A stretch of DNA of 64,000 nucleotides from a virus, in IMG/VR virus record IMGVR_UViG_3300037189_012662, positions 1-64,000 of that record; one strand, given 5' to 3'. Shown here piece after piece: positions 1 through 7,332 of this stretch. Under the pieces are notes generated by a model that saw only the letters and a list, made by a program, of their open reading frames with translations, did no database searches and had not been told where the DNA came from. A program made the translations under genes and the position numbers. Position 1 is the first letter of the stretch. Each line of letters begins with the position of its first letter.

Positions 1-46
1 CAAATTCCTGAGCAAGGCTTCCGAATGGGTCATTAAAAATAACCAT
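1..46 (-). CDS. 5' end of an unidentified gene, cut by the window edge
   Basis: Only the first 15 codons are visible, encoding MVIFNDPFGSLAQEF; the rest lies left of the window. A good ribosome binding site (AAGGAG) sits about 10 bases before the ATG, and a consensus promoter lies at 103-131. The fragment is too short to assign a function. Confidence 0.7.
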   Translation of the reverse strand, partial: MVIFNDPFGSLAQEF

Positions 47-102
47 ATATATCATCTCCTTATATTAAGCGAGTTAATTGCCCCCAAATGGCAGGCATAT
101 AT

Positions 103-131
103 ATTATAACATTTTAGTTAAGCAATGTCAA
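103..131 (-). promoter_or_regulatory. Consensus sigma70-type promoter, TTGACA-N17-TATAAT
   Basis: On the minus strand TTGACA (126-131) and TATAAT (103-108) are both perfect and exactly 17 bases apart. The site lies just past the stop codon at 133 and drives leftward transcription of the gene starting at 46, leaving a leader of about 50 bases. Confidence 0.85.
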
Positions 132-132
132 G

Positions 133-1044
133 CTAAATTAATCTGGAAGACTTTGTGTAGTCTTTTCCAAAATCAGAGAACATGGCCTTATCGGCTTCAC
201 GCTGAGCAATTCTACGAGACCAGGAATACCCTGCGTCCCCACCCCAAGCAAGCCACATGATATATCCGTTAGATGGATTAGCCTGGTTGCCCCAGTCTTT
301 GCCCTTTTTGTCTACCTCGTGACGTGAAAAGTATGAGTACATACGCTTTACAGTGCTTAGCGAGAGTGTCTCTCCATTAGCCAATTGTCTAGCTCTTGTC
401 CATCCAACTGCAGTTCCTGCTCCTTTGGCCTTACCTTCTTCTTTGAACTTGATAGCACGACGAGCAGCAGCACGAGCCCCAGCAGGAGGAGAGTAGCCTT
501 CAGCTTTATCCATAAGTTTTTCATCTTCGTAATCTTCCATACTAATATTAGGCATGTTAATTCTATTTACATCAGACATGAGTGCACCAATAGAGTAAGG
601 TGTGTAATAATATACTCCATCATCCTCTTCCAGCATTCTAATAGCTACCGCTGGATTTTCTGGTGTAGACTGAACCGCATATGGATTGCCTGGTTCTCCA
701 TAGGTTCCACCCTCACGCATAACGTGTTCTACTTGGCCAACAATTGGTCCCTCAGATGTCATTGCTATTACGAAGTCACCCTCAGTAATCGCAGCATCTG
801 CCTTAGATACTGGAACACAGTTAGGAACCATTCTGCCGTTATCTCCTGGCTTCATACCACGCTGAGTGTACCCATCCCAACATGGATCAGCTTTGTCTAT
901 GTTGCCCTCAGACTGATTGATGGCATAAATTTGATTAGCTGCCTCTTCCTTGGTCGTGTGACAACCCATTACGGTGCCATCATCTTTTAGGGCAGGGTAC
1001 CCTGAGCAACCGTAAGATCCTTTTTCTCCAACATGATATGGCAT
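133..1044 (-). CDS. Phage virion-associated protein with an MPYHV-type N-terminal domain
   Basis: A 303-residue protein. The N-terminus (about 1-50) has the MPYHV...C..YPA..DDG.VMGCH pattern often found in actinophage capsid maturation proteases and related head proteins. The C-terminal third (about 185-290) is a basic helical domain with ARAAARRAIKFKEEGKAKG, then SRHEVDKKGKDW and WLAWGGDAGYSWSRR, again a module I recall from phage head proteins. The middle is rich in Gly, Pro and acidic residues. No catalytic triad is evident. A structural or maturation role is inferred; the biochemical function is not known to me. A TATAAT box six bases before the ATG suggests a leaderless mRNA. It is transcribed divergently from the methyltransferase at 1087. 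Confidence 0.7.
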   Translation of the reverse strand: MPYHVGEKGSYGCSGYPALKDDGTVMGCHTTKEEAANQIYAINQSEGNIDKADPCWDGYTQRGMKPGDNGRMVPNCVPVSKADAAITEGDFVIAMTSEGPIVGQVEHVMREGGTYGEPGNPYAVQSTPENPAVAIRMLEEDDGVYYYTPYSIGALMSDVNRINMPNISMEDYEDEKLMDKAEGYSPPAGARAAARRAIKFKEEGKAKGAGTAVGWTRARQLANGETLSLSTVKRMYSYFSRHEVDKKGKDWGNQANPSNGYIMWLAWGGDAGYSWSRRIAQREADKAMFSDFGKDYTKSSRLI

Positions 1045-1050
1045 GGTTAT

Positions 1051-1059
1051 ATTATAGCA
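1051..1059 (-). promoter_or_regulatory. Extended -10 box (TGCTATAAT), probable leaderless start
   Basis: On the minus strand TGC-TATAAT ends six bases (ataacc) before the ATG at 1044, so transcription would begin at or next to the start codon. No convincing -35 is visible and no ribosome binding site is present between the box and the ATG. Confidence 0.6.
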
Positions 1060-1086
1060 TCAATGGCTACATGATATACTATAATT

Positions 1087-1779
1087 ATGGCAAAAATACC
1101 AACAAGGTTTTTAGATTATGAAGAACTCCCAGGCTCCAATGATGGTGAGATAGAGCCTGCAAGGCCAATAAATCAGAACCAGCTAACCAATGCCAAAATT
1201 TTTTCTAGCCGTGAGGAATACATAAAGACTCTGCCATCTGGCATCAAGTATATGGAAATTGGTGTTGCCTGGGGATACTACTCTGAGCTAGTCTGCCAGC
1301 AAACAGCCCCCTCAGAAATAGTGCTCGTTGACCCCTTTAACAATGATCTAAAATGCTGGTCATGGCGTAAATTTGGTGAATGTAAATGTACCAATATGAA
1401 GCACGAACTCCTTTTTACCCCTGAAACTAATGAGCAATATATCATTGATCTATTTTCAAAATATGGCAGTGTTAGAACAATTAAAGGATTTGCCCCACAA
1501 GTTTTGCCAAATGAAACTGGATATGATTATATATACATAGACATGACTAATGGTAGAATAGAGATAAGAGAAGTATTAAAGAAAGTTTCGTCAATGGTCA
1601 AGAGTGGTGGGCTAGTTGGACTTAATGACTATTTGATTTATGATGGAGTAATTGAAGACTCCCCATACGGAACCTTTCAAGCAGTGAACGAATTCTTACA
1701 TTTTAATCAAGGTTGGGCTGTAGATGCACTTGCCCTACACCCTATTGGTTTTTACGATATATATTTAAGGAAGCTATGA
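1087..1779 (+). CDS. Class I SAM-dependent methyltransferase
   Basis: A 230-residue protein. Motif I of the Rossmann-type SAM site is visible at residues 57-63 (EIGVAWG), and an acidic residue ending strand 2 at D82 (VLVDPF). A YIYIDMTNG stretch corresponds to motif IV. It resembles the Methyltransf_24-type enzymes common near sugar and lipid modification genes; the substrate cannot be told from sequence. It overlaps the next gene by ATGA, so the two are translationally coupled. It belongs to the only plus-strand group in the window. Confidence 0.75.
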   Translation: MAKIPTRFLDYEELPGSNDGEIEPARPINQNQLTNAKIFSSREEYIKTLPSGIKYMEIGVAWGYYSELVCQQTAPSEIVLVDPFNNDLKCWSWRKFGECKCTNMKHELLFTPETNEQYIIDLFSKYGSVRTIKGFAPQVLPNETGYDYIYIDMTNGRIEIREVLKKVSSMVKSGGLVGLNDYLIYDGVIEDSPYGTFQAVNEFLHFNQGWAVDALALHPIGFYDIYLRKL

Positions 1780-2693
1780 ACCAAAAAGATTTTTTATTAA
1801 CTGAAAATATTTTTTCAAAGAGTACTGCAGCTTGGGATGTATTTTTAAATAAGTTTGATATAACCTGGGCATTTGGACACGAGTGGCAAGACTCCAATAG
1901 AGAGTTAACAATTACCCCAATAGAACATTTACAAAATGTAAAATATGATGATGGATCAATCAAATATAAATATAACAATGAATGGTTTAGAAGTGATGAC
2001 TTTACAGATATTCACAACAATAAATATCATATTTTATTTGGTGGCTGCTCAGAAACTGAGGGAATTGCTAGCCCAATAGAAGAAGTTTGGTCTAAAATGC
2101 TTCACGAAAATATTAAAAATAAACATGACATCGATGGCTTTTATAGTATAGCTCGTTCTGGCTTTGGTTGGCAAAAAATAATTCTCAACTTTATGATTTA
2201 TGTAGAAAAGTATGGATTTCCAACACACTTTTTTGTACTTTTACCAAATCTTGGAAGATTTTTTAAATGGGAAGAAGAGCAAGAAACATGGAGATATGTT
2301 CAAAAAGCTCCGCCCACAGAGGTTATACCACAAAAAGATCGAAACTTTTTTAATGACATAACTACTCCGCTAGACCATAAAGACTTTTTTATAAACTTTT
2401 TGGTAAGTTGGAAACTATTTGAAAAGTATTGTGAATCTAATGGCGTAAAACTTTTATGCTCTACCTGGGATTATCTAGAAGGTCAGAATATTGACAAGAT
2501 TACAACTTTAAAATCATTTTTTAGAATGAATAGCTCTGAAGTTCAAAGCTATATTCAATCTGCTAGGCCAGATGGAAAGATTAATCCTGGAGATTTAAAG
2601 AGAAGAGATGGTCACTCTGGCAGGCTAATACATGAGTATTGGCTCAAATCTTTTAAGGAAGAAATAGAGTCAAGAGGTCTTTTTGATGATTAA
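1776..2693 (+). CDS. SGNH/GDSL-like hydrolase domain protein
   Basis: A 305-residue protein. The start at 1776 is chosen because AAGGAAG precedes it and it overlaps the preceding stop by ATGA. A block GGCSETEG (about residue 92) resembles the SGNH block I (GDSxTxG), and RRDGHSGRLIHEYW near the C-terminus resembles the block V D-x-x-H catalytic pair. SGNH enzymes are esterases or acetyl transfer/removal enzymes on glycans and lipids. Pairing with a methyltransferase suggests action on surface sugars, which is inference. The N-terminal part (residues 1-80) is not recognised. Confidence 0.55.
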   Translation: MNQKDFLLTENIFSKSTAAWDVFLNKFDITWAFGHEWQDSNRELTITPIEHLQNVKYDDGSIKYKYNNEWFRSDDFTDIHNNKYHILFGGCSETEGIASPIEEVWSKMLHENIKNKHDIDGFYSIARSGFGWQKIILNFMIYVEKYGFPTHFFVLLPNLGRFFKWEEEQETWRYVQKAPPTEVIPQKDRNFFNDITTPLDHKDFFINFLVSWKLFEKYCESNGVKLLCSTWDYLEGQNIDKITTLKSFFRMNSSEVQSYIQSARPDGKINPGDLKRRDGHSGRLIHEYWLKSFKEEIESRGLFDD

Positions 2694-2766
2694 AAAAATA
2701 ATACTATGGTATAGATTTAGAAAAATCAAAAAAGAATTAAATAAACCAAAAAGATTTATCTACTAG
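2686..2766 (+). CDS. Possible 26-residue basic peptide
   Basis: A short frame starting within the last codons of the preceding gene (GATGATTAA overlap) encodes a basic/aromatic peptide, MIKKIILWYRFRKIKKE then LNKPKRFIY. Similar very short basic peptides ending in FIY are familiar to me from marine phages, but this is a weak memory. No independent ribosome binding site is seen; coupling to the upstream gene is plausible. Confidence 0.35.
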   Translation: MIKKIILWYRFRKIKKELNKPKRFIY

Positions 2767-3044
2767 TTGCCTGAGTCTCCGCCAGTAAACATCTTCCCAA
2801 GCCTAACCTCGCATAGCTTACCCTGGTGTCTATCAACAATTTCTCCGTCAATTCTTGCTGTAAAGGCAGGTGTCTCATTGAACTTCCAACCACCAGAAAG
2901 GCTAGCAAAAAGATCCATGTCATCTTCTGCCTTTAGCTTGGTAATAACTACATCTGGGTTCTGCTGGCTAAATAGGTCTACCTTTTCTTGGACCTCTACA
3001 GAGGCTGTACAACCATCAGCAGTGGCAAAAATTAATTCTTTCAT
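2763..3044 (-). CDS. Thioredoxin-fold protein with a monothiol CTAS site
   Basis: A 93-residue protein; the start at 3044 is preceded by AAAGGGAAC, while the upstream in-frame start has no such site. The N-terminal MKELIFATADGCTAS has the position of the thioredoxin CxxC motif but only the first cysteine, and a TPAF segment supplies the expected cis-proline. Length and pattern match small thioredoxin-like proteins. With a single active-site cysteine it may form mixed disulfides or act as a chaperone rather than a classic reductant. Its stop overlaps the end of the plus-strand frame at 2766 in a shared CTAG. Confidence 0.6.
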   Translation of the reverse strand: MKELIFATADGCTASVEVQEKVDLFSQQNPDVVITKLKAEDDMDLFASLSGGWKFNETPAFTARIDGEIVDRHQGKLCEVRLGKMFTGGDSGN

Positions 3045-3087
3045 AGTGTTCCCTTTCGTATTGAACAACTAATTGTACCAGATTTTA

Positions 3088-3096
3088 TGCTATAAT
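3088..3096 (+). promoter_or_regulatory. Extended -10 promoter (TGCTATAAT)
   Basis: TGC-TATAAT lies about 23 bases upstream of the ATG at 3120, leaving room for a ribosome binding site (AAAGGAAT). No clear -35 element is present, as expected for extended -10 promoters. Confidence 0.65.
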
Positions 3097-3119
3097 TTTT
3101 ATATAACAAAAGGAATCCA

Positions 3120-3842
3120 ATGATCAGAGAACGCCTAGAAGATGCGGCAAATAAGATAACTAGAAGCCGTAAAGAAAATACATTTCCATACGAATCCCCA
3201 ATTCCTGGCCTACATATCTATAGCGATGTATGGCCAAACTCCATGGAGTTCTTTAATAAAATAGAAAATGACGAATACTGGGAACGAGGTCTTCCTGGAA
3301 ATAGAAAATGGATTCGAGAAGATTATCTAGACGAAGATACTGGCAAGAAAAGTCGTACATGTTGGGTATGGGAAGATCCAGAGGTTACCACAAATCTTGA
3401 AGAAGTTATTGACTCTTATCTTTATCACTGGAACCTAGATCCAAAAAGTAGAGAAGATTTAAGAATTACAAAGTTTACTGGTCCTGGAGAGTTTTTTGGA
3501 TCTCACTCAGATGATACTTTTGCCACGCCCAGAACAGCATCTTTGGTCTATTATCCAAATGATGATTATGAAGGTGGAGAGCTAGAGTTTATTCATTTTG
3601 GCATTACTATAAAGCCAAAAGCTGGACAGCTCTTTATGTTCCCTTCTGGATATAGCTATGAGCACAAGGTACATCCAGTTAAAAGTGGCACAAGGATTAC
3701 AATGGTGTGCTTCTTTAATGAAATTACTTTTGATGAAAGACAGGATAGGCAAGATCTTCTAGATCCTAAGAAATATTATCAGCCAAACCTTGAATATGTC
3801 TTTAGCCCAACATTTGGAAAAGTTAAGCCCAACAAAGAATAA
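3120..3842 (+). CDS. 2-oxoglutarate/Fe(II)-dependent oxygenase (prolyl-4-hydroxylase-like)
   Basis: A 240-residue protein with the double-stranded beta-helix signature: H129-x-D131 (GSHSDD), the distal histidine H182 in HKVHPV and the 2OG-binding R192 in SGTR. YEGGELEFI lies between them, as in the 2OG-FeII_Oxy_3/P4Hc group. These enzymes hydroxylate proteins or small molecules using O2 and 2OG; the substrate is unknown. It is preceded by its own extended -10 promoter. It is one of six such oxygenases in the window. Confidence 0.85.
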   Translation: MIRERLEDAANKITRSRKENTFPYESPIPGLHIYSDVWPNSMEFFNKIENDEYWERGLPGNRKWIREDYLDEDTGKKSRTCWVWEDPEVTTNLEEVIDSYLYHWNLDPKSREDLRITKFTGPGEFFGSHSDDTFATPRTASLVYYPNDDYEGGELEFIHFGITIKPKAGQLFMFPSGYSYEHKVHPVKSGTRITMVCFFNEITFDERQDRQDLLDPKKYYQPNLEYVFSPTFGKVKPNKE

Positions 3843-3889
3843 AAAAATGAACAGTTTTAAGACTTGTTCAGGTCTTGTTGTGTAGCTAT

Positions 3890-4267
3890 TTACTTTTTAG
3901 TTGCTGGCTTCTTTGCAGCTGTCTTCTTAGCAGCTGTCTTCTTTGAATCACCTGATGCAACTTTGCCAGTCCCAGCGGATGGCTTTGTGGTTGTCTTTGC
4001 AGTTTCTTCACTAATCTTTTTTGATACAGAAGACGCTACAACCTGAGCTACCAAACCAAAAGCTGGGTCCTTCTTGTTAGCCCAACGAATCAGAGTTGGC
4101 ACGGCTGCTGCCCATAGACCATTGGCTACTGCTAGCCATTCTGCAACACCAAAGTCTAGTGGAGAGGATACCCCTGCACTAGCCATAGTAGTAGTTACTA
4201 GGGCCAATCCAACACCAAGCAGATTTCTTAGATAAGAATCTAGTGCTGCTTTTACTTGATTTTTCAT
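3890..4267 (-). CDS. Holin-like small membrane protein with Lys/Ala-rich tail
   Basis: A 125-residue protein; the start at 4267 is preceded by GAAAGG and avoids an unsupported 10-residue extension. Residues about 10-35 (LLGVGLALVTTTMASAGVS) and 40-60 (AEWLAVANGLWAAAVPTLI) form two hydrophobic segments, followed by a polar tail of repeated KKTAAKK/KKPATKK units. Two membrane segments plus a charged tail are typical of actinophage holins, which time lysis by permeabilising the membrane. The lysin genes lie about 4.5 kb upstream on the same strand. The holin role is inferred from architecture. Confidence 0.6.
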   Translation of the reverse strand: MKNQVKAALDSYLRNLLGVGLALVTTTMASAGVSSPLDFGVAEWLAVANGLWAAAVPTLIRWANKKDPAFGLVAQVVASSVSKKISEETAKTTTKPSAGTGKVASGDSKKTAAKKTAAKKPATKK

Positions 4268-4281
4268 TTTTTTGCCTTTCG

Positions 4282-4452
4282 TTACCATAATGTCCACTTG
4301 TTGGCATTAAGGATTTTATCATGATGATCGCAGACATCGATAACCTTTGTCTCGTCTTCATAAATCTCTGTTGCCTCTTCCTCACAATAAGAAATTTGGC
4401 AAACCTTATAATTATATGTGTCCGTTTCAGCATAATCTTTAATTGAAAACAT
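4282..4452 (-). CDS. Small Cys/His protein of unknown function
   Basis: A 56-residue protein with GGAGGA four to five bases before the ATG at 4452, which decides the start against a longer frame. It contains C..SYC and VCDHHD, a spacing that could bind a metal ion, and it is otherwise acidic. It resembles the DUF7455-type protein at 8277 in having a CxHH-like C-terminal pair. Function unknown. Confidence 0.6.
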   Translation of the reverse strand: MFSIKDYAETDTYNYKVCQISYCEEEATEIYEDETKVIDVCDHHDKILNANKWTLW

Positions 4453-4480
4453 TTTTCCTCCACAGCCCAATGGCCAAAGA

Positions 4481-4879
4481 TTAGTTTACCACATCATTTG
4501 GAAGCATTTGCTTTAACTTCTCATATTCCTTTTTGATAGCAATTATGGCCTCTTGATCAGAAGCTATTTTATTAGCAAAATAAGGAGACACCTTTGCATC
4601 AAACTCTGAAAGAGCTTCCTGGACATCCTCAATGTATTTAAAGGCCCAGTCACGAGATTCAGATATAAACTTTAAAAAGCCATCAGATTCCTCAACGCCC
4701 TTGGCTTCAATTTCTGTTAGGGCATCTCTTAATTTTTCTAAAACCACAGACTTTTCAATTTCAGCCCTCACATACTTTTCTAAAAGCTCTTTCTCAGCCT
4801 TTCTTTGTTGTAAGACTGTTACTACCAAAAGTACGCAAATTAAAGAAGGTATAGCTACTGCTATGGTGTCAAGAATCAT
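4481..4879 (-). CDS. Membrane-anchored coiled-coil protein
   Basis: A 132-residue protein. Residues 3-23 (DTIAVAIPSLICVLLVVTVL) form a single membrane segment, followed by a charged, helical, probably coiled-coil cytoplasmic or periplasmic domain. An N-terminal anchor with a helical tail recalls i-spanin-like or accessory membrane proteins, but there is no specific evidence for a lysis role. The start overlaps the stop of the upstream gene at 4876. Confidence 0.6.
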   Translation of the reverse strand: MILDTIAVAIPSLICVLLVVTVLQQRKAEKELLEKYVRAEIEKSVVLEKLRDALTEIEAKGVEESDGFLKFISESRDWAFKYIEDVQEALSEFDAKVSPYFANKIASDQEAIIAIKKEYEKLKQMLPNDVVN

Positions 4880-5112
4880 AGCTCTGCCCCACCCTCTCTA
4901 ACCAGTAATACGATAGCTCCATTGTCTTCTAAAGCCTTTTTAACCCTAACCATATATTCCACTGCGTATCTTTTCTCCTGATCAGAAAGTCTTAGAAAGG
5001 CATCCTCTTTGGCCCTTACGCTAATAAAATGCTCATTGTCAACTAACTGAACCCCAAAATTTTTAGGGGGAGTAATTGAGTGAAAAGCCATCTTCATTGC
5101 ATCTGTATACAT
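4876..5112 (-). CDS. Hypothetical protein
   Basis: A 78-residue soluble, charged protein. Its start overlaps the WhiB stop as TAATG, so it is co-translated with WhiB. The C-terminal half looks like an alpha-helix followed by a beta-strand (KKALEDNGAIVLLVREGG). No family was recognised. Confidence 0.6.
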   Translation of the reverse strand: MYTDAMKMAFHSITPPKNFGVQLVDNEHFISVRAKEDAFLRLSDQEKRYAVEYMVRVKKALEDNGAIVLLVREGGAEL

Positions 5113-5393
5113 TAGTTATCCATCGTTAAGTTTTTCCATTTTTCAGCCCACTCAACCTTGGTTCGATGTCTGTTAAACTCTCTAGATATCTCTCCATTTT
5201 CAAGATAAACTCCGCCCCAGACTCCCCACTCTTTTTGGGAAATTCCTATAGCAAAGCATTGCCTTACTACTGGACAGGAGTTACAGAGTTGATCAATTGC
5301 AGGTCTTAGGGTAACACTTTCTTCATATTTATCAAAAAAGAAGTTTGTGTCATAGTTACGACAAGAGCCGTGATCTTTCCATTCGTTTTTCAC
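5112..5393 (-). CDS. whiB: WhiB-family Fe-S transcriptional regulator
   Basis: A 93-residue protein with the four conserved cysteines C11, C37, C40 and C46 (C...CxxCx5C), which ligate a [4Fe-4S] cluster, followed by the family turn GVWGG at 57-61 and a short basic C-terminal segment (NRHRTK). WhiB proteins bind the sigma factor and adjust promoter choice; they are restricted to Actinobacteria and their phages, so this is the strongest host indicator here. It probably redirects host or phage transcription. It is upstream of, and coupled to, the small gene at 4876. Confidence 0.92.
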   Translation of the reverse strand: MKNEWKDHGSCRNYDTNFFFDKYEESVTLRPAIDQLCNSCPVVRQCFAIGISQKEWGVWGGVYLENGEISREFNRHRTKVEWAEKWKNLTMDN

Positions 5394-5395
5394 GG

Positions 5396-5605
5396 CTACC
5401 TCATAAACTTATCTGGTATCTCCCAGCCGTCAACAGTAGCTTCGTATCGTTTCTGTACAATCCATCTGTTATTAACGTAGGCACCGTCTTTAGATACGAC
5501 ACCATTTTCCTTGAAATTGTTTTCAACAACTGTCCAACCATCCCAAGAGAGAGCCTTATTGTTTTCTACAATGGTCTCCATTTTTTCAAGTGAATTAATT
5601 AGCAT
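5396..5605 (-). CDS. Hypothetical protein, Trp/Val-rich
   Basis: A 69-residue protein starting at 5605 after AGGGGTG. It contains WDGWTVVENN and a partly repeated VDGWEI, suggesting a small beta-rich fold. It precedes whiB closely (two-base gap). A long palindrome at 5631-5658 lies in its leader. No function recognised. Confidence 0.6.
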   Translation of the reverse strand: MLINSLEKMETIVENNKALSWDGWTVVENNFKENGVVSKDGAYVNNRWIVQKRYEATVDGWEIPDKFMR

Positions 5606-5630
5606 AATCACACCCCTATTGCTTTTACTA

Positions 5631-5658
5631 ATATAGATACAAGAATTAGTATCTATAT
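5631..5658. promoter_or_regulatory. Perfect 10-bp inverted repeat upstream of the whiB operon
   Basis: ATATAGATAC and GTATCTATAT are exact reverse complements separated by eight bases. The repeat spans the stop of the gene ending at 5646 and the leader of the gene starting at 5605. No T-run follows on the minus strand, so an operator or an mRNA hairpin is more likely than an intrinsic terminator. Confidence 0.55.
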
Positions 5659-5996
5659 ACACCAACCTCTACATCTTTAGCATCTGCTAAATCTACTAAA
5701 CTAGAAACAGTTTCTTTTGGCTTACTAAAAAATGCAAAATAATCAATACTGTGAATGTTTTGTTCAATCCAGGAAGGTGGTACCTTTACGACCTTGATCT
5801 TTTTTCCCCTTGCCTTCAGACTTCTTTCAGAAATGTTTGCAAACTCTATTGCCATTGCATTAACTTTAAAAGGTCCTGCAGAAAAGATACTAATTTCTGT
5901 GTCTTCAGAATCCATGGTTGACATGGCTGTTCCCATAGCTCTTAGGAAAACATTGTAATCTTCAAAATTACGTGTTCCTTGAATTGCGATCATCAT
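5646..5996 (-). CDS. SLOG/YspA-like Rossmannoid protein
   Basis: A 116-residue protein. The N-terminus MIAIQGTRNFEDYNVF matches the G-[ST]-R-x-F-x-[DN]-Y pattern of SLOG/DUF2493-type Rossmannoid domains, which bind nucleotides or their derivatives. The remaining alternating strands and helices fit. Two adjacent ATGs are possible starts; AAGGGG precedes both. A role in sensing or binding a nucleotide ligand is inferred. Confidence 0.5.
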   Translation of the reverse strand: MMIAIQGTRNFEDYNVFLRAMGTAMSTMDSEDTEISIFSAGPFKVNAMAIEFANISERSLKARGKKIKVVKVPPSWIEQNIHSIDYFAFFSKPKETVSSLVDLADAKDVEVGVYRY

Positions 5997-6399
5997 GGTT
6001 TTCCCCTTCCGTGAGCTTGTCTACAATAATCATTATTTTCTCCAATTGTACCTTATCCATACCCATTGTGTCAACCCTTCTTGTTGAATCATTATTGATT
6101 AAGTAGTTTTCATCTATATCAGCAGTGTAGAATACATTGTCTCTAATCCAGTAAGCCTGGCCATCTACCATAACTACACGAACTGATTGAGAATCTTCGT
6201 AATCGGATGATTGGGTCTTTTTAGCCCTTTTAGGAGTAGCATGGGGCATAAGGCCAAGCGGTCGCAATATTTCGACTATATGGCTTTGACAGTATCTCAC
6301 TTTAATTTTTTTATCTACATTTAGGCTGTTTTTAATCACAAACCTATAGGACAACACAACCAGGGTAGCCCCAATAAAAAATCCAAGCAAGAATTCCAT
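5968..6399 (-). CDS. Single-pass membrane protein of unknown function
   Basis: A 143-residue protein with an N-terminal membrane segment (residues 2-20, EFLLGFFIGATLVVLSYRF) and a soluble tail. A TATAAT box lies six bases before the ATG, and no ribosome binding site is seen, suggesting leaderless translation. Its 3' end overlaps the SLOG-like gene by 29 bases. Function unknown. Confidence 0.6.
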   Translation of the reverse strand: MEFLLGFFIGATLVVLSYRFVIKNSLNVDKKIKVRYCQSHIVEILRPLGLMPHATPKRAKKTQSSDYEDSQSVRVVMVDGQAYWIRDNVFYTADIDENYLINNDSTRRVDTMGMDKVQLEKIMIIVDKLTEGENHDDRNSRNT

Positions 6400-6405
6400 G
6401 ATAAG

Positions 6406-6411
6406 ATTATA
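6406..6411 (-). promoter_or_regulatory. -10 box (TATAAT) for a probable leaderless mRNA
   Basis: TATAAT ends six bases (cttatc) before the ATG at 6399. There is no strong -35 and no Shine-Dalgarno sequence in between. Confidence 0.5.
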
Positions 6412-6425
6412 CTACTTTAGTTAAA

Positions 6426-6833
6426 TTACTTAGAGTGTTTTTCTCTTGCTTTTGCAAGTGCATCAAAATCTTTTACCTTGGTGTCTCCAAGATATCCCCA
6501 AGCATAACCCTTTTCAATCATCTCATGGTTGACTGAGTTGCCATCGCCATCAAGATATAACCATCCTAGAATACGTCCATACTTTTCAGATGAGTCCATT
6601 TTTTCAGTCTTAATAACAATATTCTTGGCTGCCTTAATCCTAGTCTCAAGATACTTCTTTGACTCTAGACCAAGGGCCTTTTCCTTCTTGTCTGTTGTAC
6701 GAGACTCTGGGGTATCAATGCCAGCAAGACGAACACGTGAGGTAAAGCTAATATCAAAACCTAGATCAATAACAACGTCAATTGTGTCACCATCAACAAC
6801 CTTAATAACATTTTTTACATAATACTCAAACAC
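6426..6833 (-). CDS. Staphylococcal-nuclease-like thermonuclease
   Basis: A 135-residue SNase-family protein. Catalytic residues R35, E43 and R87 fall at the same numbers as in Staphylococcus aureus nuclease (RVRLAGIDTPE; SEKYGRILGW), with Ca2+-site aspartates in VVDGDTIDV (D14, D16) and D40. There is no signal peptide, so it should act in the cytoplasm, for example in host DNA or RNA degradation. It starts with GTG, eight bases inside the preceding gene, with AAGGAG at correct spacing. Confidence 0.88.
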   Translation of the reverse strand: MFEYYVKNVIKVVDGDTIDVVIDLGFDISFTSRVRLAGIDTPESRTTDKKEKALGLESKKYLETRIKAAKNIVIKTEKMDSSEKYGRILGWLYLDGDGNSVNHEMIEKGYAWGYLGDTKVKDFDALAKAREKHSK

Positions 6834-7332
6834 TTCTAAGCTCCTTTATTCTTTTTAGTATAACATCAACCCAATACTCTACTGAGTTGTTATCCTCTGT
6901 TCCAAGAGATGTGATATGAATATCATATTCGCTAGGATCTGGCTCTTCCCAGTAATTCAGTTCCTGGAATTCTTCTCCACTGTGGTTGTCTACAAGCTGA
7001 ATCTTTCGCTCAACGTACCCTGGAATTTTATCGAAGTCTTCGTGTGGAACAGTATCTACATAAATCGCTAAGTCTGGCATCTTGCGTCCAGGCTCAATCT
7101 TGTATTGCTCTCTAGCTTCAGCTGTAGCAAAGTACCCACTAGTAATAATGTCACCATGATAGTTTCTATCAAATACTTTAGACACTACACGTAGCCAACG
7201 TGCCTGCTGAGGCTGTGTGTGACCCATTGGAAGGTCTGTGCTTGCCAAGTACCAAGCGTCAAGCTCTGATGCGAGAGCTGTTCCGATCTCTTTTCTGGCA
7301 TAAGCATCCATGCCGAACATTTGAATAATCAT
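6826..7332 (-). CDS. P-loop-kinase-like protein with a lost Walker A motif
   Basis: A 168-residue protein starting at 7332 (ATGA overlap with the preceding stop). Its opening MIIQMFG...ALASELDAWYLASTDL aligns with the opening of the kinase at 7522 (MIIQIIG...ALLEKIDAIHLNADEV), but the Walker A GLPGSGKTT is replaced by GMDAYARKE, removing the catalytic lysine/threonine. The C-terminal part has VERKIQLVDNHSGEE and a YDIHITS strand. It is probably a non-catalytic partner of a nucleoside- or APS-kinase-type fold; ligand unknown. Confidence 0.55.
   Translation of the reverse strand: MIIQMFGMDAYARKEIGTALASELDAWYLASTDLPMGHTQPQQARWLRVVSKVFDRNYHGDIITSGYFATAEAREQYKIEPGRKMPDLAIYVDTVPHEDFDKIPGYVERKIQLVDNHSGEEFQELNYWEEPDPSEYDIHITSLGTEDNNSVEYWVDVILKRIKELRSV

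Noticed and set aside
385-990. Long plus-strand open frame opposite the virion-associated gene
   Set aside because: It has no ribosome binding site, gives a cysteine/serine-rich low-complexity translation and lies entirely antisense to a well-supported gene.
3843-3889. Bidirectional terminator between the converging genes at 3842 and 3890
   Set aside because: Only weak five-base-pair stems (AAGAC/GTCTT) are found; not enough to call.
4179-4463. Alternative 94-residue frame overlapping the small Cys/His gene and the holin-like gene
   Set aside because: It lacks a ribosome binding site and overlaps two better-supported genes in another frame.
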